Source: Aspidapion aeneum (Eukaryota > Arthropoda > Insecta > Coleoptera > Brentidae). Taken from it: a stretch of 64,000 bases of DNA. This document shows positions 46,185-58,600 of this stretch, piece by piece (position 1 is the stretch's first letter; every line of letters begins with the position of its first letter). A model generated the notes under the pieces. That model saw only the letters and a list, made by a program, of their open reading frames with translations, was not told where the DNA came from and searched no databases. The stretch lies in NCBI GenBank assembly GCA_963576565.1, contig OY755046.1, positions 51,144,786 through 51,208,785 of the forward strand. Reading direction: 5' to 3'. The position numbers were made by a program, and so were the translations under genes.

Positions 46185-47013
46185 AAAATCTAGATAATTT
46201 AAAATAAATAAGGCAATTTTAATTAATAACTGTGTATGTAGTTATATTTGTCATTATGTAATCAAAATTTTATAAATTGATTTAGTAAATTGATTTTTTA
46301 GTAAACTATTTTAAAACACAGAATTCTTTTTAATATGAAAGCAATATGTACGTCAATTAATTGAAAATTGTAGTTTTAATCAGATACGAGCGTGAATTTG
46401 TTTCAAATTCTAGGTGGGGAGGAATGTTCGACGGACACACTATTTATGTAATTTATTTTCTAGTAAAGGGGGGGGGGGGTAATTATGCGCTTACCCGATA
46501 TTTATTAACACAAAGTCCACCTTTTTTGTCTAGGGCGGGTAATTACCACGTTACCCCCTCCTCAAATTCGCGCTTGCTCAGATATCGCATTAATTACTAA
46601 AAAGCAGCTGAAAATGCTGTTTAGTTTATAATGTTACCATTATTTGTTGACCTACTTAAAAGTAAGATAAAGGTTGATTTTCCCTAATCAAAAAAGTGCC
46701 GAATAATAAATTTTTTTATTCCAATCACTCGTCAAGTCCGTTATGTGGCTGAATTCAAAATAGTTTTTGTTTGAATTCACTGATACCAAATTTATTTTTA
46801 ATTTTTCGTCTTATTTTAAAGTCTGTTTTATTTATGTTGCAAAAAGTAAAAAAAAAAGGAACAGTAGAATATTCGAAAAATAATTTATTTGTTAAAAAAC
46901 TATCATAAACATTATTAAGTTTAAGTTATGTTACAAATAATTAAATAAAAAAATACAAGAATACTAGAAAAAATTATTTATTTATTACAAATCACAACAA
47001 TTAAGAAAGAAAA
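46185..47013. other. Spacer after C, duplicated at 59.3-60.0 kb
   Basis: Matches 59340-59980 almost throughout, including ACGAGCGTGAAT and the G-run near 46471. No gene seen. Confidence 0.8.
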
Positions 47014-47372
47014 TTATGCGTCAATGCAGTTAATAGCTTCATTGAATATATCAACAACAATCTTCAGGATATTGGCCTTTTGGTTGGTCAAACAACTCTT
47101 CTCGTCAGGGAGAGCGTTTTTGACACAATCGATAATTTTTTGGCTGCATCGATTAGTGGTTGTACTTGATCTTTCAAAGGTGTCACGTTACCTAAGAGTT
47201 GAACCAAACAGAGTTCGCCAAAGGTGCAGTCTTGCAACTTCTGGTCGGCGTCCTTGAGGACTGGAGTCAAGAGACAGCTAGCAATAACGTCAACACTACT
47301 GTTGACAGCGGGATAAACTTTTTGTTTCTTCTGGCGGATACAGGTTATTGCGATTTTGCGGTTAATATACAT
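47014..47372 (-). pseudogene. B1: headless family-B copy, frameshifted
   Basis: Minus-strand copy of B4 exon 2 beginning MYINRKIAITCIRQ. It aligns well up to DAAKK, then a one-base loss relative to B2/B3 (TTATCG in place of GTGATCG) shifts the frame. The end (ATTGACGCATAA) is still visible in the other frame. It shares with B2 and B3 a 20-residue gap between the second and third cysteines (SCLLTPVLKDADQ). Confidence 0.85.
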
Positions 47373-47498
47373 AATTGAAATTATGTTTGGAGTGTAGCCC
47401 TATGTATTTTTCAGTCTTAAAAATGTATTAGTTAAAAATAGGGACATGTTAATGTTCCTCAATTAATAATTTCTCTCCGATAGCTCCTCAGACCAATA

Positions 47499-47571
47499 GG
47501 TCTCCGTGGTATAGCGGGTCAAGTCGCCGCTTGCTATGCAATCGATACGGGTTCGATTCCCGGTATTACCA
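47499..47571 (+). other. tRNA-like sequence, unit 1
   Basis: A 73-nt segment with GGTATAGCGGGTCAAG (A-box/D-arm-like), an anticodon-arm-like GCCGCTTGCTATGC, and a good T arm (B box GGTTCGATTCC). The outer 7 bases at each end do not pair, so no proper acceptor stem forms. It is not a functional tRNA. Repeats in each family-B unit. Confidence 0.6.
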
Positions 47572-47807
47572 TTGTCTGTCGTATGCATTTTTTAATTACT
47601 TCACTTTGTTACCAACACGTTTGAATTGAGTTTTCGGAACACTGGGCATTGATCCAATAGAATGCAGGTCCCATTATAAAAAAATTTCCGTCCTCATAAA
47701 AACAGTTTTTGTTTGAATTCACTTATATAAAATTAATTTAGTTATTATAGTAGAATACTAGAAAAAATTATCTATTTAATACTAATCACACCAATTAAGA
47801 AAGAAAA

Positions 47808-48169
47808 TTAAGCGTCAATGCATTTAATAGCATCATCGAAGATATCAACAACAATCTTCAGGATATTGGCCTTTTGGTTGGTGAAACAACTCTTCTCGTC
47901 AGGGAGAGCGCTTTTGACACAATCGATCACTTTTTTGGCTGCATCGATGAGTGGTTGTACTTGATCTTTCAAAGGTGTCACGTTACCTAAGAGTTGAACC
48001 AAACAGAGTTCGCCAAAGGTGCAGTCTTGCAATTTCTGGTCGGCGTCCTTGAGGACTGGAGTCAAGAGACAGCTACCAATGACGTCAACACTACTGTTGA
48101 CAGTGGGATAAACTTTTTCTTCCTCTTGGCGGATACAGGTTATTGCCTTTTTGCGGTTAATATACATAA
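47808..48169 (-). pseudogene. B2: headless family-B copy, open frame of 119 codons
   Basis: Minus-strand frame MYINRKKAITCIRQEEEKVY to DDAIKCIDA. All six family cysteines remain, but 20 residues between the second and third are deleted, and an extra Cys appears (VIDCVKS). There is no signal peptide and the first ~100 residues of exon 2 are missing. The sequence before the ATG (ATTTCAG then TTATG) looks like a splice acceptor, but joining it to a phase-0 exon 1 would put the family frame out of register. Possibly a recent partial duplicate with no function, or a short cytosolic product. Confidence 0.7.
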
Positions 48170-48293
48170 CTGAAATTATGTTTGGAGTGGAGCCGTCTAT
48201 ATTTTTTAGTCTTCAAGATGTATTAGTTAAAAATGAATACATGTTAATGTTTCTTAGTTAATAATTTCTCTGCAGTAACTCCTCAGACCAATG

Positions 48294-48366
48294 GGTCTCC
48301 GTGGTATAGCGGGTCAAGTCGCCGCTTGCTATGCGATCGATCCGGGTTCAATTCCCGGTATTGCCA
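48294..48366 (+). other. tRNA-like sequence, unit 2
   Basis: Same as 47499-47571, with GGTTCAATTCC in the T arm and loop TTGCTAT (would-be anticodon GCT). No acceptor-stem pairing. Confidence 0.6.
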
Positions 48367-48656
48367 TTGTCTGTCGTATGCATTTTTTAATTACTTCACT
48401 TTGTTACCAACACGTTTGAATTGAGTTTTCGGAACACTGGGCATTGATCCAATAGAATGGAGATCCCATTATAAAAAAATTTCCGTCCTCATAAAAACAG
48501 TTTTTGTTTGAATTCACTTATATAAAATTAATTTAGTTATTATCAGTGCGTTTTAAAGTCGGTTTGAGTTATGTTACAAATAATTAAATAAAAACAGAGT
48601 AGAATACTAGAAAAAATAATTTATTTATTACAAATCACACCAATTAAGAAAGAAAA

Positions 48657-49018
48657 TTAAGCGTCAATACACTTAATAGCATCATCGAAGATATCAACAA
48701 CAATCTTCAGGATATTGGCCTTTTGGTTGGTGCAACAACTCTTCTCGTCAGGGAGAGCGCTTTTGACACAATCGATCACTTTTTTGGCTGCATCGATGAG
48801 TGGTTGTACTTGATCTTTCAAAGGTGTCACGTTACCTAAGAGTTGAACCAAACAGAGTTCGCCAAAGATGCAGTCTTGCAATTTCTGGTCGGCGTCCTTG
48901 AGGACTGGAGTCAAGAGACAGCTAGCAATGACGTCAACACTACTGTTGACAGTGGGATAAACTTTTTCTTCCTCTTGGCGGATACAGGTTATTGCCTTTT
49001 TGCGGTTAATATACATAA
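48657..49018 (-). pseudogene. B3: headless family-B copy, open frame of 119 codons
   Basis: Almost identical to B2, about 850 bp further on, with differences such as SCCTN for SCFTN and DCIFGELC for DCTFGELC. The six cysteines, the 20-residue gap and the truncated start are the same. The near-identity indicates recent duplication or gene conversion. It is the unit closest to the intact parent B4. Confidence 0.7.
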
Positions 49019-49142
49019 CTGAAATTATGTTTGGAGTGGAGCCGTATATATTTTTTAGTCTTCAAAATGTATTAGTTAAAAATGAATACATGTTAATGTT
49101 TCTTAGTTAATAATTTCTCTGCAGTAACTCCTCAGACCAATG

Positions 49143-49215
49143 GGTCTCCGTGGTATAGCGGGTCAAGTCGCCGCTTGCTATGCGATCGATCCGGGTTCAA
49201 TTCCTGGTATTGCCA
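49143..49215 (+). other. tRNA-like sequence, unit 3
   Basis: As in units 1 and 2, with one change in the T stem (CCTGG for CCCGG). Confidence 0.6.
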
Positions 49216-49508
49216 TTGTCTGTTGTATGCATTTTTTAATTACTTCACTTTGTTACCAACACGTTTGAACTGAGTTTTCGGAACACTGGGCATTGATCCA
49301 ATAGAATGGAGGTCCCATTAAAAAAAACTTTTCCGTCCTCATAAAAACAGTTTTTGTTTGAATTAACTTATATATAAAATTAATTTAGTTATTATCAGTG
49401 CGTTTTAAAGTCTGTTTAAGTTATGTTACAAATAATTAAATAAAAACAGACTAGAATACTAGAAAAAATAATTTATTTATTACAAATCACAACAACTAAG
49501 AAAGAAAA

Positions 49509-52328
49509 TTAAGCGTCAATGCAGTTAATAGCATCATTGAAGATATCAACAACAATCTTCAGGATATTGTCCTTTTGGTTGGTGAAACAAACCTTCTCGT
49601 CAGGGAGAGCGGCTTTGACACCATCGATCACTTTTTTGGCTGCATCGATGAATGGTTGCACTTGATCTTTCAAAGGTGTCAAGTTACCAAAGAGTTGAAC
49701 CAAACAGAGTTCGCCAAAGGTGCAGTCTTGCAACTTCTGGTCGGCGTCCTTGAAGATTGCGATAGCGACACTGAGGAGCTTGCGCACATCGTCAGCGTCA
49801 GCGACCAAAGTTGGGACAGGAGTCAAGAGACAGCTAGCGATGACCTTAACACTACTGTTGACAGCGGGATAAACTTTTTCTTCCTCCTGGCGGATACAGG
49901 TTATTGCCTTTTTGCCATTTTCAGAGACAAGAGGTTCTATGTCAACCAACAATTTTTTAATTTCCTCGACGATTGCTTTAGTAACGTTGTAACCGATATT
50001 GTCAATTAGATCGACAAGTTCTTGGTTCTTTGCTTCTGGATTGGCTGTGTAACTGCTAAGGAAGCTCTCGACCTTTGCGTAGGCTTTTTCGTCGAAATCA
50101 ACAAACTTTTGGAAAGCGCCCTTGACAAATTTGACTAAATCGCTGTCCTCGCGGAGTGTGCTGCTAGCACTGGTCGCCTACGAAAAATAGTTTTATGAAA
50201 AGTTTGTTATAGTTAAAGTAAAAATAGAACTACTACTACCTAACTAAAGCCCAACATGATTGCTGGTAACTTCGCCCCTAAAATTAAACCAGCTTGTGGT
50301 CACCTCAGAACATTATATCAACTTTTTGGTCAATATGACACTCTTTAATTATACGGTTTTGTCTTTAATCCTATGTAAATAGTGAGAAAACTTTCGCAAG
50401 AAGTGCCATCTACCGAGATACGAGAGAAACAAGAACAAAAGCAGGCAAAATAAACTGCTATACATATCGATGAATAAAAAGATCGAAAACAAATAAAAAT
50501 AAACATACTAATCCGTGACCTACGACAACTCTTTCAGGCGAGATCAGCTTATTGCGTTTTTACCCGCTATCAGACACGTGAGCGTCAGTCAACGGAATTT
50601 TTAAGCCAAATAATACTAACAAACATGAAATTTAGTACCCGTAAATTTAAAAAATCAAACAAGTTTTGTGGCTAATCGGGTAAAAAGAGTTTTTGTTTCT
50701 TTCATATTTTTCTGTGGGTAGGTTGAAAGCTTAACCTCACGGGGGTCGAACATCTAATGGACACCTAATAAGTGTTGAGAGTTTACTGTTTCGTCCTTAT
50801 GGGACTCCTCAGAACACAGCTTGGTCAATGTGACACTCTTGCGAAGTTAATTCGACAGTTTTGTCTCTAATCCTATGTAAATAGTGAGAAAACTTTCGCA
50901 AGAAGATGGCGGAAGATGGCTAAGCATTAAATTTATTACATAATATCAGTGCTGAAAGGATTTTAAAAGACCTATCAAACAAGGTATCACTTGACCCATC
51001 TTCCCTATCTATAATCAAGGGATCAAGGCTGCCCCAGCTAGGGGTTGACAGATAAAAATATCGCAAAAAGATATTCCCTTGCAAAACTAGTTTTTAGATT
51101 TTGTACAGTACAGTAGAACTTATTGTAAAATGTACATTTTAACTCAACTTAACTAAAAATAAACAATCATATTTTGTGTCTTATTTATATGAGTATAATC
51201 GTATAATCCTCCTTTCCTTTATTTTTAGCTAAGAAGACCTGAGGTCTAAAATAATGAATTAAAATATTGCAACGAGTTCAAGTCATACGGATTTGTTAAG
51301 ATTTTTAATATCTACTTAAAGCAGATATAAGAAAAAGTAAAAAAACATTCAATAATTTTAATTAGAGTTAATAATTTTAGTAAAAATTTGTAGAGTGTGA
51401 TTTTTATAACTTCACACCGCCTGTAATTTTTGTCCTATTGAATATGAAACTTTTAAACAAAACGTAGTCGAAGGAAGAAATTTTTTACGTTGTTTCTACT
51501 AATGTCATTTTGTGTCATGTCATGTCTATTTTTAATTGTTTTATTAAAATGTCAATTAAAATTTGTTCTTAAATAACTATTGAGGGTTGTTTATAGTTTT
51601 AAATAACTATTGAGGTAAAATTAGTTAATTTTATCAGATATTCATTTTTAAAGATTTTTATTTTTAAGCCTTTTTTTACTGCACTACAATACCAGTTGTA
51701 AAATTCTTAAATCCACAATTTAAATTTATAATAACTAAAAATTAACATTTTGTTACACTTTTGTGACGTTTCCAACCTCTTTCTTTATCATGTCATATGC
51801 ATAATGACAGCAATAATTTTAAAAAAAGGGATGTCTTTGAGTTGTTTTTATCTGTGCGTTTTTTTGTCAACCAACAGCATATTTTCATCCAGAAACAGTG
51901 GCAGTTTTATCTTGAGATATTTATTTTTTATTAAATTTATGGTTAGGAAACATGTTTATTTCATGTCAAAATCACAAAAGTGTAACTGCGTATGAGAAGG
52001 ACTATACTACAGAGCCATTAACAAAATTGTGTGTCAATTGTTTGTATAGTGCAGTAAAGAAATGTTGTAATACTTTTTTTTACAACTAAATTTCTTAAAA
52101 ACTATTTAACCGAAACTAAATAATTATTATTTAAGAGCAGATTTTTTGGATGGACATTTTAATAAAAAAATAAAAAACAGGGTGTTTCGTTTAAGAAAAA
52201 TACATAAAATTGACATAGCTTAAAAAGTGCAAATATCAATTTTTTTATGCAATACTAAAAAAAAATACGTTTTTGGTACATACCTGGAAGGCCATGCAGG
52301 CAGCGATCAAAACCAAAGTAAACTTCAT
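49509..52328 (-). CDS. B4: secreted six-cysteine protein, complete two-exon gene
   Basis: Exon 1 (52328-52284) codes MKFTLVLIAACMAFQ, a signal-peptide core, ending at a GTATGT donor. The intron is 52283-50178. Exon 2 (50177-49509) follows CGTAG and starts in phase 0 with ATSASSTLREDSDLVKF, for about 237 residues. The chain is predicted helical with a SYTANPEAKNQELVDLIDN region, then six cysteines from ITCIRQ to INCIDA spaced 21, 35, 5, 38 and 21. The pattern equals A4 and C apart from one residue. Role unknown. Export from the cell is inferred from exon 1. It is the likely parent of headless copies B3, B2 and B1 downstream. Confidence 0.85.
50178..52283 (-). other. Intron of B4 with a duplicated ~90-bp block
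   Basis: No gene inside. The block with AATCCTATGTAAATAGTGAG and AAAACTTTCGCAAGAAG occurs at about 50325-50410 and again at about 50822-50910 in the same direction. The start of the intron next to exon 2 is also seen after gene D exon 2. Confidence 0.7.
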
Positions 52329-52388
52329 TTTTATTGTTGTTCTTCTTTCTTGATCTAAATTTGAAGTGATTTAAAAAAGGAAATTTTT

Positions 52389-52400
52389 CTTTTTATATAT
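52389..52400 (-). promoter_or_regulatory. TATA box of B4
   Basis: The minus strand reads ATATATAAAAAG about 65 bp upstream of the ATG. Confidence 0.65.
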
Positions 52401-52489
52401 TTCGGAAAATTCAAGATTTTTATTTTTTTGCGATACGCCTGCTCAACAACCAAAAATTAAACCAAAAACACCTGCATATTGATCTATTG

Positions 52490-54240
52490 CCCGGTTCAAG
52501 TGGTTACACCTGTGATTTTTTTTATTTCAATAAAACTATGGATAACACAATCTTTTCATTTGAAAATTGTTTTTTATTGTTACAAAAGCTAGTGGCTGAT
52601 CGATTGCTCGTACTAAATAAATAAAAAATGTTAATAGAGGTGTAAGTACTTAAAATCCAAAAAAAACTTTTTATATCGTAAAAAAATTATCTAACTTTGT
52701 TCTAACTTTGATTTTAAAGGTAGTTTAGTATTAAGATTTGGATTGACAAATAAAACAAGATCTATTCCTAGAACGTTTAATATCTTTTTATATAATTTAA
52801 TTCCTTTTTTACTTTAATTAATAGTAGTAGAAGTAGTAACTTCCCTTTTCTTAACTTTTAAATATTTAGCTTTTCCAAAATGTACTGCCTTGTAATTAGT
52901 TAAAAATATAATTTTACTATATCCACTGTCTTTGACAAGATTTAATTTCTATAACTATACTTTTTTTTCATCGATATCCGCTTAATTTCTCAATTAGAAC
53001 CATTTATAACTCTATAACATATTGATTGCTTCACTCTTCGAAAGTTTAAAACACATCGAATTGTATTTCAACATCTCAAAAAATGATTTTATACATTTTT
53101 ATAGCTCTTCTTTGTTTTTCTTATATATTTTAAGTAAGAGTATAATGTAACATAAAATTAGGTTCTGGTTAATAAATATATAAACGTATATCTATTATCT
53201 TTATTTTCGTTTGTTTTCTAACTTTTCTTTGTTTTTCTAAGGTATTTAATCCTCAGTTAAAAATAAATAATCTGTAATTTCATAAGTATAAATTTCTTGC
53301 TTTATTCCTAAAAAGTCAACATCCCATCAAGTTATATTCCAAAATTTTAAAAGTATTGTTTTAAAATTTGGTTTCTACTACATTTCTTCATTTTTGTTTA
53401 GTATTAAATCCATAATTTCTTTAAAACCTTCTTTAACATCTGATTAATATGTAAAAATAATGTTGCTAAATCTACCCACAACATATTTATTTTCTTTTTC
53501 CCGGTTCCAGCGGTTACAAAGGTGTTAAAACAGGTGTCAATATTGAAAATGTTATCAAACTTTTAATATCGTTAAAACATTTATTTATTTCTTTTCTAAC
53601 TTTCAAGCGGTTACAAATGTGATTTTTTTATCATAATAAAATGATCGATAATACTGTTTTTCATTTGAAAATTGTTTTTTTTTTATTATAAAAAAAGTTA
53701 GTGGCTTCTAACGATTGATCGTTTTACTAAATAAATAACAGGTGTTAAAACAGGTGCCAATATTGCAAATCCCATCAAACTTCGTTAAAACATTTATCCC
53801 TTTTTTTTCTAACTTTTATTTTGAAGGTAATTTAGTATTAAGATTTATTTGGATTGACAAATAAAGCAAGCTTCTTTAGTTTAATGAATAGTAGTAGTAG
53901 TAGTAACTTTACGTTTCTTGTATTCTTAATATTTAGCTTTTTCCAAAATTCATTGAAATGTAATTAGTTAAAAGTATAATTTTACTGTCCATCGTCTTTG
54001 GTAAAATTATATTTCTATAACTATGCTTTTTTATCATCAACATCTGCTTAACTTCTAAATTAGATTAATTTTGCTCTCTTGCATTTATAACTTTATGAAG
54101 TATTGATTGCTTCACTCTTCGAAAGTTTAAAATACACGAATTGTATTTCAACATCTCAAAAAATAATTTTATAAAATTTTTATAGTTGGTCTTTGTTTTT
54201 CTTACGTATTTTAAGTAAGTGGGTTCTGGTTAATAAATAC
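52490..54240. repeat. ~1-kb tandem duplication upstream of B4
   Basis: Segments at 52490-53220 and 53595-54240 match in order: CATTTGAAAATTGTTTTTT, GGATTGACAAATAAA, TAGTAGTAGTA, and GATTGCTTCACTCTTCGAAA near 53025 and 54105. A shorter third relic with TGCTTTATTC is at about 55500-55650. AT-rich and non-coding. Confidence 0.8.
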
Positions 54241-54258
54241 ATAAACGTATATCTATTT

Positions 54259-55341
54259 GGGTAGGGAACAATTCGCCGCGGACGATTCGCCGCAGCCTAT
54301 TCGCCGCAGCCGATTCGCCGCTGGACAATTCGCCGCCGGCCGATTCGCCGCGGGGACAATTCGCCGCGAAATTTTTTATTTTATGATGTTACCATTGGCA
54401 ATTGTTTAAACAGTTTTATTTAGCTTGACTTTATATAATATATTTGTTTATTTGATTGATCATAACTTTTTTGAAACTTTTCCAACTAGGTATTTGGGGT
54501 TAGTATACAATTCAACAATTTTTTCTATTAGCAAAATAAATAAAATGGCGGATCCAAAATGGCGGATATTCCCATTTATGAACCGATTTGCATCAAACTC
54601 AGAACTTTGAGATCTTTCAGGTCGCTAATTATTATTTTTAATTTAATTTTAAAAAATCAAAATGGCGGTTCCACAATGGTGCACTTTCTTATTTATAAGC
54701 CGATTTGCCTCAAACTTGAATCATCGCGGCGCCTAAGGTAACTCAATACAATTTTTGATTTAAATTTTAAAACCTGAAAATGGCGGGTTCCTCGGGGCCC
54801 AGGCCCTCCAAGCCTAAGATTTTTTTTAGATATTTTTCACATATTGCATGAATAAAAAGATTCAAGAGTATAAAATTCGCCATCATGAGACTTCCCCCCC
54901 CCCCGAGAAATCAGCCCCCCCCCCAATTTTGAGGCAAATCGGTTTATAAACAAGAAAGTGCGCCATTGTGGAACTGCTATTTTGATTTTTTTAAATTTTA
55001 GTTAAAAATAATAATCAGCTGAAAGATCTCAAAGTTCCGAGTTTGATGCAAATCGGTTCATAAATGGGAAAATACGCCATTTTCATTTTTTTAAATTTAA
55101 GTAAAAAATTGTATTAAGTTACCCTAACCACCGTGATGTTTCAAGTTTGAGGAAAATCGTTTCATAAATAGGAAAAGTCGCCATTTTATTTATTTTTCTA
55201 ATGTTAAATTGTATTATACTAACCACCAAATAACTAGTTGGAAAAGTTTGAAAAAGTTATGATCAAACAAATAAACAAATATATTCGGCCGGCGGCGAAT
55301 TGTCCCGCGGCGAATCGGCAGCGGCGAATTGTCCCATCCCC
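54259..55341. mobile_element. 1.08-kb foldback element with iterated ATTCGCCGC ends and 9-bp target duplication
   Basis: The direct repeat TATCTATTT flanks it at 54250-54258 and 55342-55350. Ends read GGGTAGGGAACAATTCGCC and the inverse of GGGGATGGGACAATTCGCCG. Each carries several ATTCGCCGC units, about seven on the left (54270-54369) and about three on the right. Nearly the entire element is one long imperfect palindrome with arms of about 500 bp, sharing GAACTTTGAGATCTTTCAG and TTGTTTATTTG. A 9-bp duplication suggests a Mutator-like source of transposase. No coding frame. Confidence 0.9.
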
Positions 55342-55656
55342 TATCTATTTACTATTACTACTATTATAATTTTTGTTAATTCACCACGGTCATTAACATA
55401 TGATTATGGACAAGAGGAATTTTGCTCAACATCTCAAAAAATGTTTTCATTTAGTATGTTTTAAATAACTTTTCGTCCCTTTTCTTACACATTCAATCCT
55501 CGGTTTTTTTAGAAGGTTGTGGAGAGTAATTTTGCTATATCCATCTACTAAATCTGTAATTTTATTAATTATTAAGTATTTATTGCTTTATTCTTTAAAA
55601 GTCAATACCAAATTATATTCCAACATTTCAAAAATAATTTTATAAAATTTTATGAT
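55342..55656. other. No gene seen
   Basis: AT-rich, including the third relic of the upstream tandem duplication. Confidence 0.5.
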
Positions 55657-55682
55657 AATTGAATTTCACAAAGATATTAGTG

Positions 55683-58600
55683 TGTGTGTGTGTGTGATTT
55701 AAGTTTTATGGCCTGAAACGAGCCAACTGGCCAGCATCTCTCTTTTTTAAATATCCAATATTTGACAAACAAAATGGAGTTGAAAGTGGCCATTTTGTAG
55801 AATGTAAAATTTGTGAATTATAATATTTTTTTGGTATGTAGGTTTACATTTTTTTAAACTTAAAAATAAATATAAGCTTTGATTTTTATTTTCCAAATTT
55901 TTTTTCTTCTATTTTTTCCAGGTTTTTTTTTGTCTTTGGATTTATTAATTTTATTTTTTTTTTCCTTTTTTCTTGATGGATCTTTTAAAAAAAATTTTTT
56001 TTTTTTAAATATCAATTTTTTCCTCAATAATAAATTCGTACAAGGCTATATATACATTTAGACTGTTAAGTGATAATAAATAACTCATGTTGAATGGAAA
56101 AACAATTTTTAAGTTTGAAAAGGTATTTAGCAATTTATTTTTTTTTAATAGGGAGTGTCTCATACACCCTAATATGTGGTGATCTATATCACCTACTTGA
56201 CCGCAATTACAAAGGTCATGTGGTAGCAGACCTATTTTCATTTTGTGTACTGGACACAAAGTATGTCCACTTCTTAATCGGGAAATAATTCTTATAAAAT
56301 TTCTGTTAGTTTCCATATGGAACCATGTATGATTTTGGATTTTGTTACAAATATTTTTGTAAAAAAATCCTTTGTTGCTTCTATTAAAATCTTCCTGCCA
56401 ACTATTTTTAAGCTTCGTTTTAGCTGTTCTAAGCAAATCAGAAAAAGGAATGAGAAAGTCTTCTGAGCAGTAAGAGAAACTTGTGGCAGCTTTGGCCAAT
56501 TTATCTGCTTTTTCATTCCCGTAAATATTAATATGAGCTTTAGTCCAAACAAGAGCCACTTGTTTTTGGTTCAAAACCAATTCCTTGAACGACTTTAAAA
56601 TATTTGTAACAATGTAATTGGCAGGTTGATTCACAAAACTATTCTTGATAGCTTCTAAAGCGCTCTTGCTATCACTAAAAATTACAAAATAGATATTTCT
56701 TGTTGATTTTAAACAATACAGAAGGGCTTTCCATATTGCCCACAACTCCGCAGAAAATATTGATGTGTTATTTAACAGTTTAAATTGCTCACTGTAATTA
56801 GTATTTTGATGATAAAATGCACTACCAGTTTTGTTTTCTAACACTGAACCGTCCGTATAAATATGTTCGTATGATTTCCACTTAGTATTTAAACTTTCTA
56901 AAAAACTCGTTCTTTGTGTGATTATGTCTTCTTCCTGGTTGTTTATTACGACTTGTGGAATGTAGTAATAAAAGTTCTCGTCTAACATTTTAAACAAATA
57001 ATTTTTAGAGGAAAAAACGTTGTCTTTAAAGTTCGATATCCATAAATAACTTGTTACGGTGGGTGGCGTTTTTTTAACTCTCCAATAAGAGTTCGTTAGA
57101 GTTAAAATTGAAAGGTCATGGATCTTACTAATCAAAGCACTGTTTTTATGGTACAGTTTTAACAAGAATTTGTTACATAATAGATCTCTTCTTAAACCAA
57201 GAGGAGGTTCCACAGCCTCAACCTCCAAAACTGGAATGGGTGTGCTTTTAAGATGACCCATACAAAGTCTTAGGCATCTGTTTTTAATAACTTCGATTTT
57301 TTTTAAATGAGTTTCTGCTGCAGAACCATATAAAATGCTGCCGTAATCTAATATTGACCTAACATAGGATTTGTAAAATAAAAGGGCAATATTTGGGTCT
57401 GCTCCCCATTTGTGATGACTAAAGGCCCTCAGGATGTTGATACCTTTCTCGGCTCTTTTGATCGTGTAGTTAATATGGTCTTTCCATAACAATTTTTTAT
57501 CCAAAAAAATTCCAAGATATTTGGTGGTACTTTTACATGGAATTGTAAGCCCATCTCGTATGTCTATGGTCTCAGGAATCGCTATTCTTTTTCTGGTAAA
57601 TATGCAAATATTTGATTTTTCTATCGATGTATTAAGGCCATTTTCAAAAAACCAATTTTCAATTGTGGTGAACTGAGTTTTTAACTTTTGAATAGAGAGG
57701 CTAGGATCTTTGTCTTTAGTAAAATAACAAACATCATCACAAAATTGAAAGATTTTCGTGTCGTTTTTTTCTGTTGACTCCAAATCGTAAGTATAGACAA
57801 CGTAGAGAATCGGACTTAAAATGCTCCCTTGGGCTAGACCCATACGGGCAATTCTGGGTTCAGTGACCCCGTCTTGCGTTCGGATGTAAATGTTCCTTGT
57901 GTGATAGAGATTGTAAATGTTTTGAATCAATTGTTTTGGGAAACCAATGGCAGTCATTTTTGAGATCAGTATGTCGTGATTGACGTTATCGTATGCACCT
58001 TGTACATCTAAAAATAAGGCAGTCGCGGTTTCGTTGGCAGTAAACGCTAGCTGAATTTCAGTTACTAAATTAGCTACAGCTTCTTGAGTGGAGGTGCCTC
58101 TTCGAAAACCATATTGGGTACTTGGAAACTTATTGTGTTTTTCCATCCAAAATTCTAGGCGATTTTTTATCATTCTCTCATAGGTTTTTAGGAAACATGA
58201 TGATAGGGCTATTGGTCTGTAGGATGACGCCTTGTGGCTTGGTTTATTTGGTTTTAGTAATGGCACTACTATATAGTCCCTCCAATCATCAGGAATCGGC
58301 TGAGAACCATCAAAAATACTATTAAAAATTCGAAGAGTTATACGCAAAGCACAGTCTGGAAGATTTGAGAGCATTGAGTACTGAAATTTGTCTTTTCCTG
58401 GCGCAGAGTTGTTCTTGTTTTTAAGTACTTTTTTCAGTTCTTGTAGCTGAAACGGTTGATATAAAAATCTTGCATCTTCATGAGAATGATCTTCGAAATT
58501 GATGAATTCATTAGCAACAAAAAACGGGGTAAGCTTTTTGTGAAATTCTTCGACCCACTCATCTTCCTTAGTGATTGGACTAATGCTACACTGTTTTCTG

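Noticed and set aside
47499..49215. Functional tRNA genes
   Set aside because: T arm and box motifs are good, but the acceptor ends do not pair and the anticodon stem has a mismatch.
49575..50009. 144-codon plus-strand frame
   Set aside because: It is the antisense of B4 exon 2, as is 62183-62566 for D.
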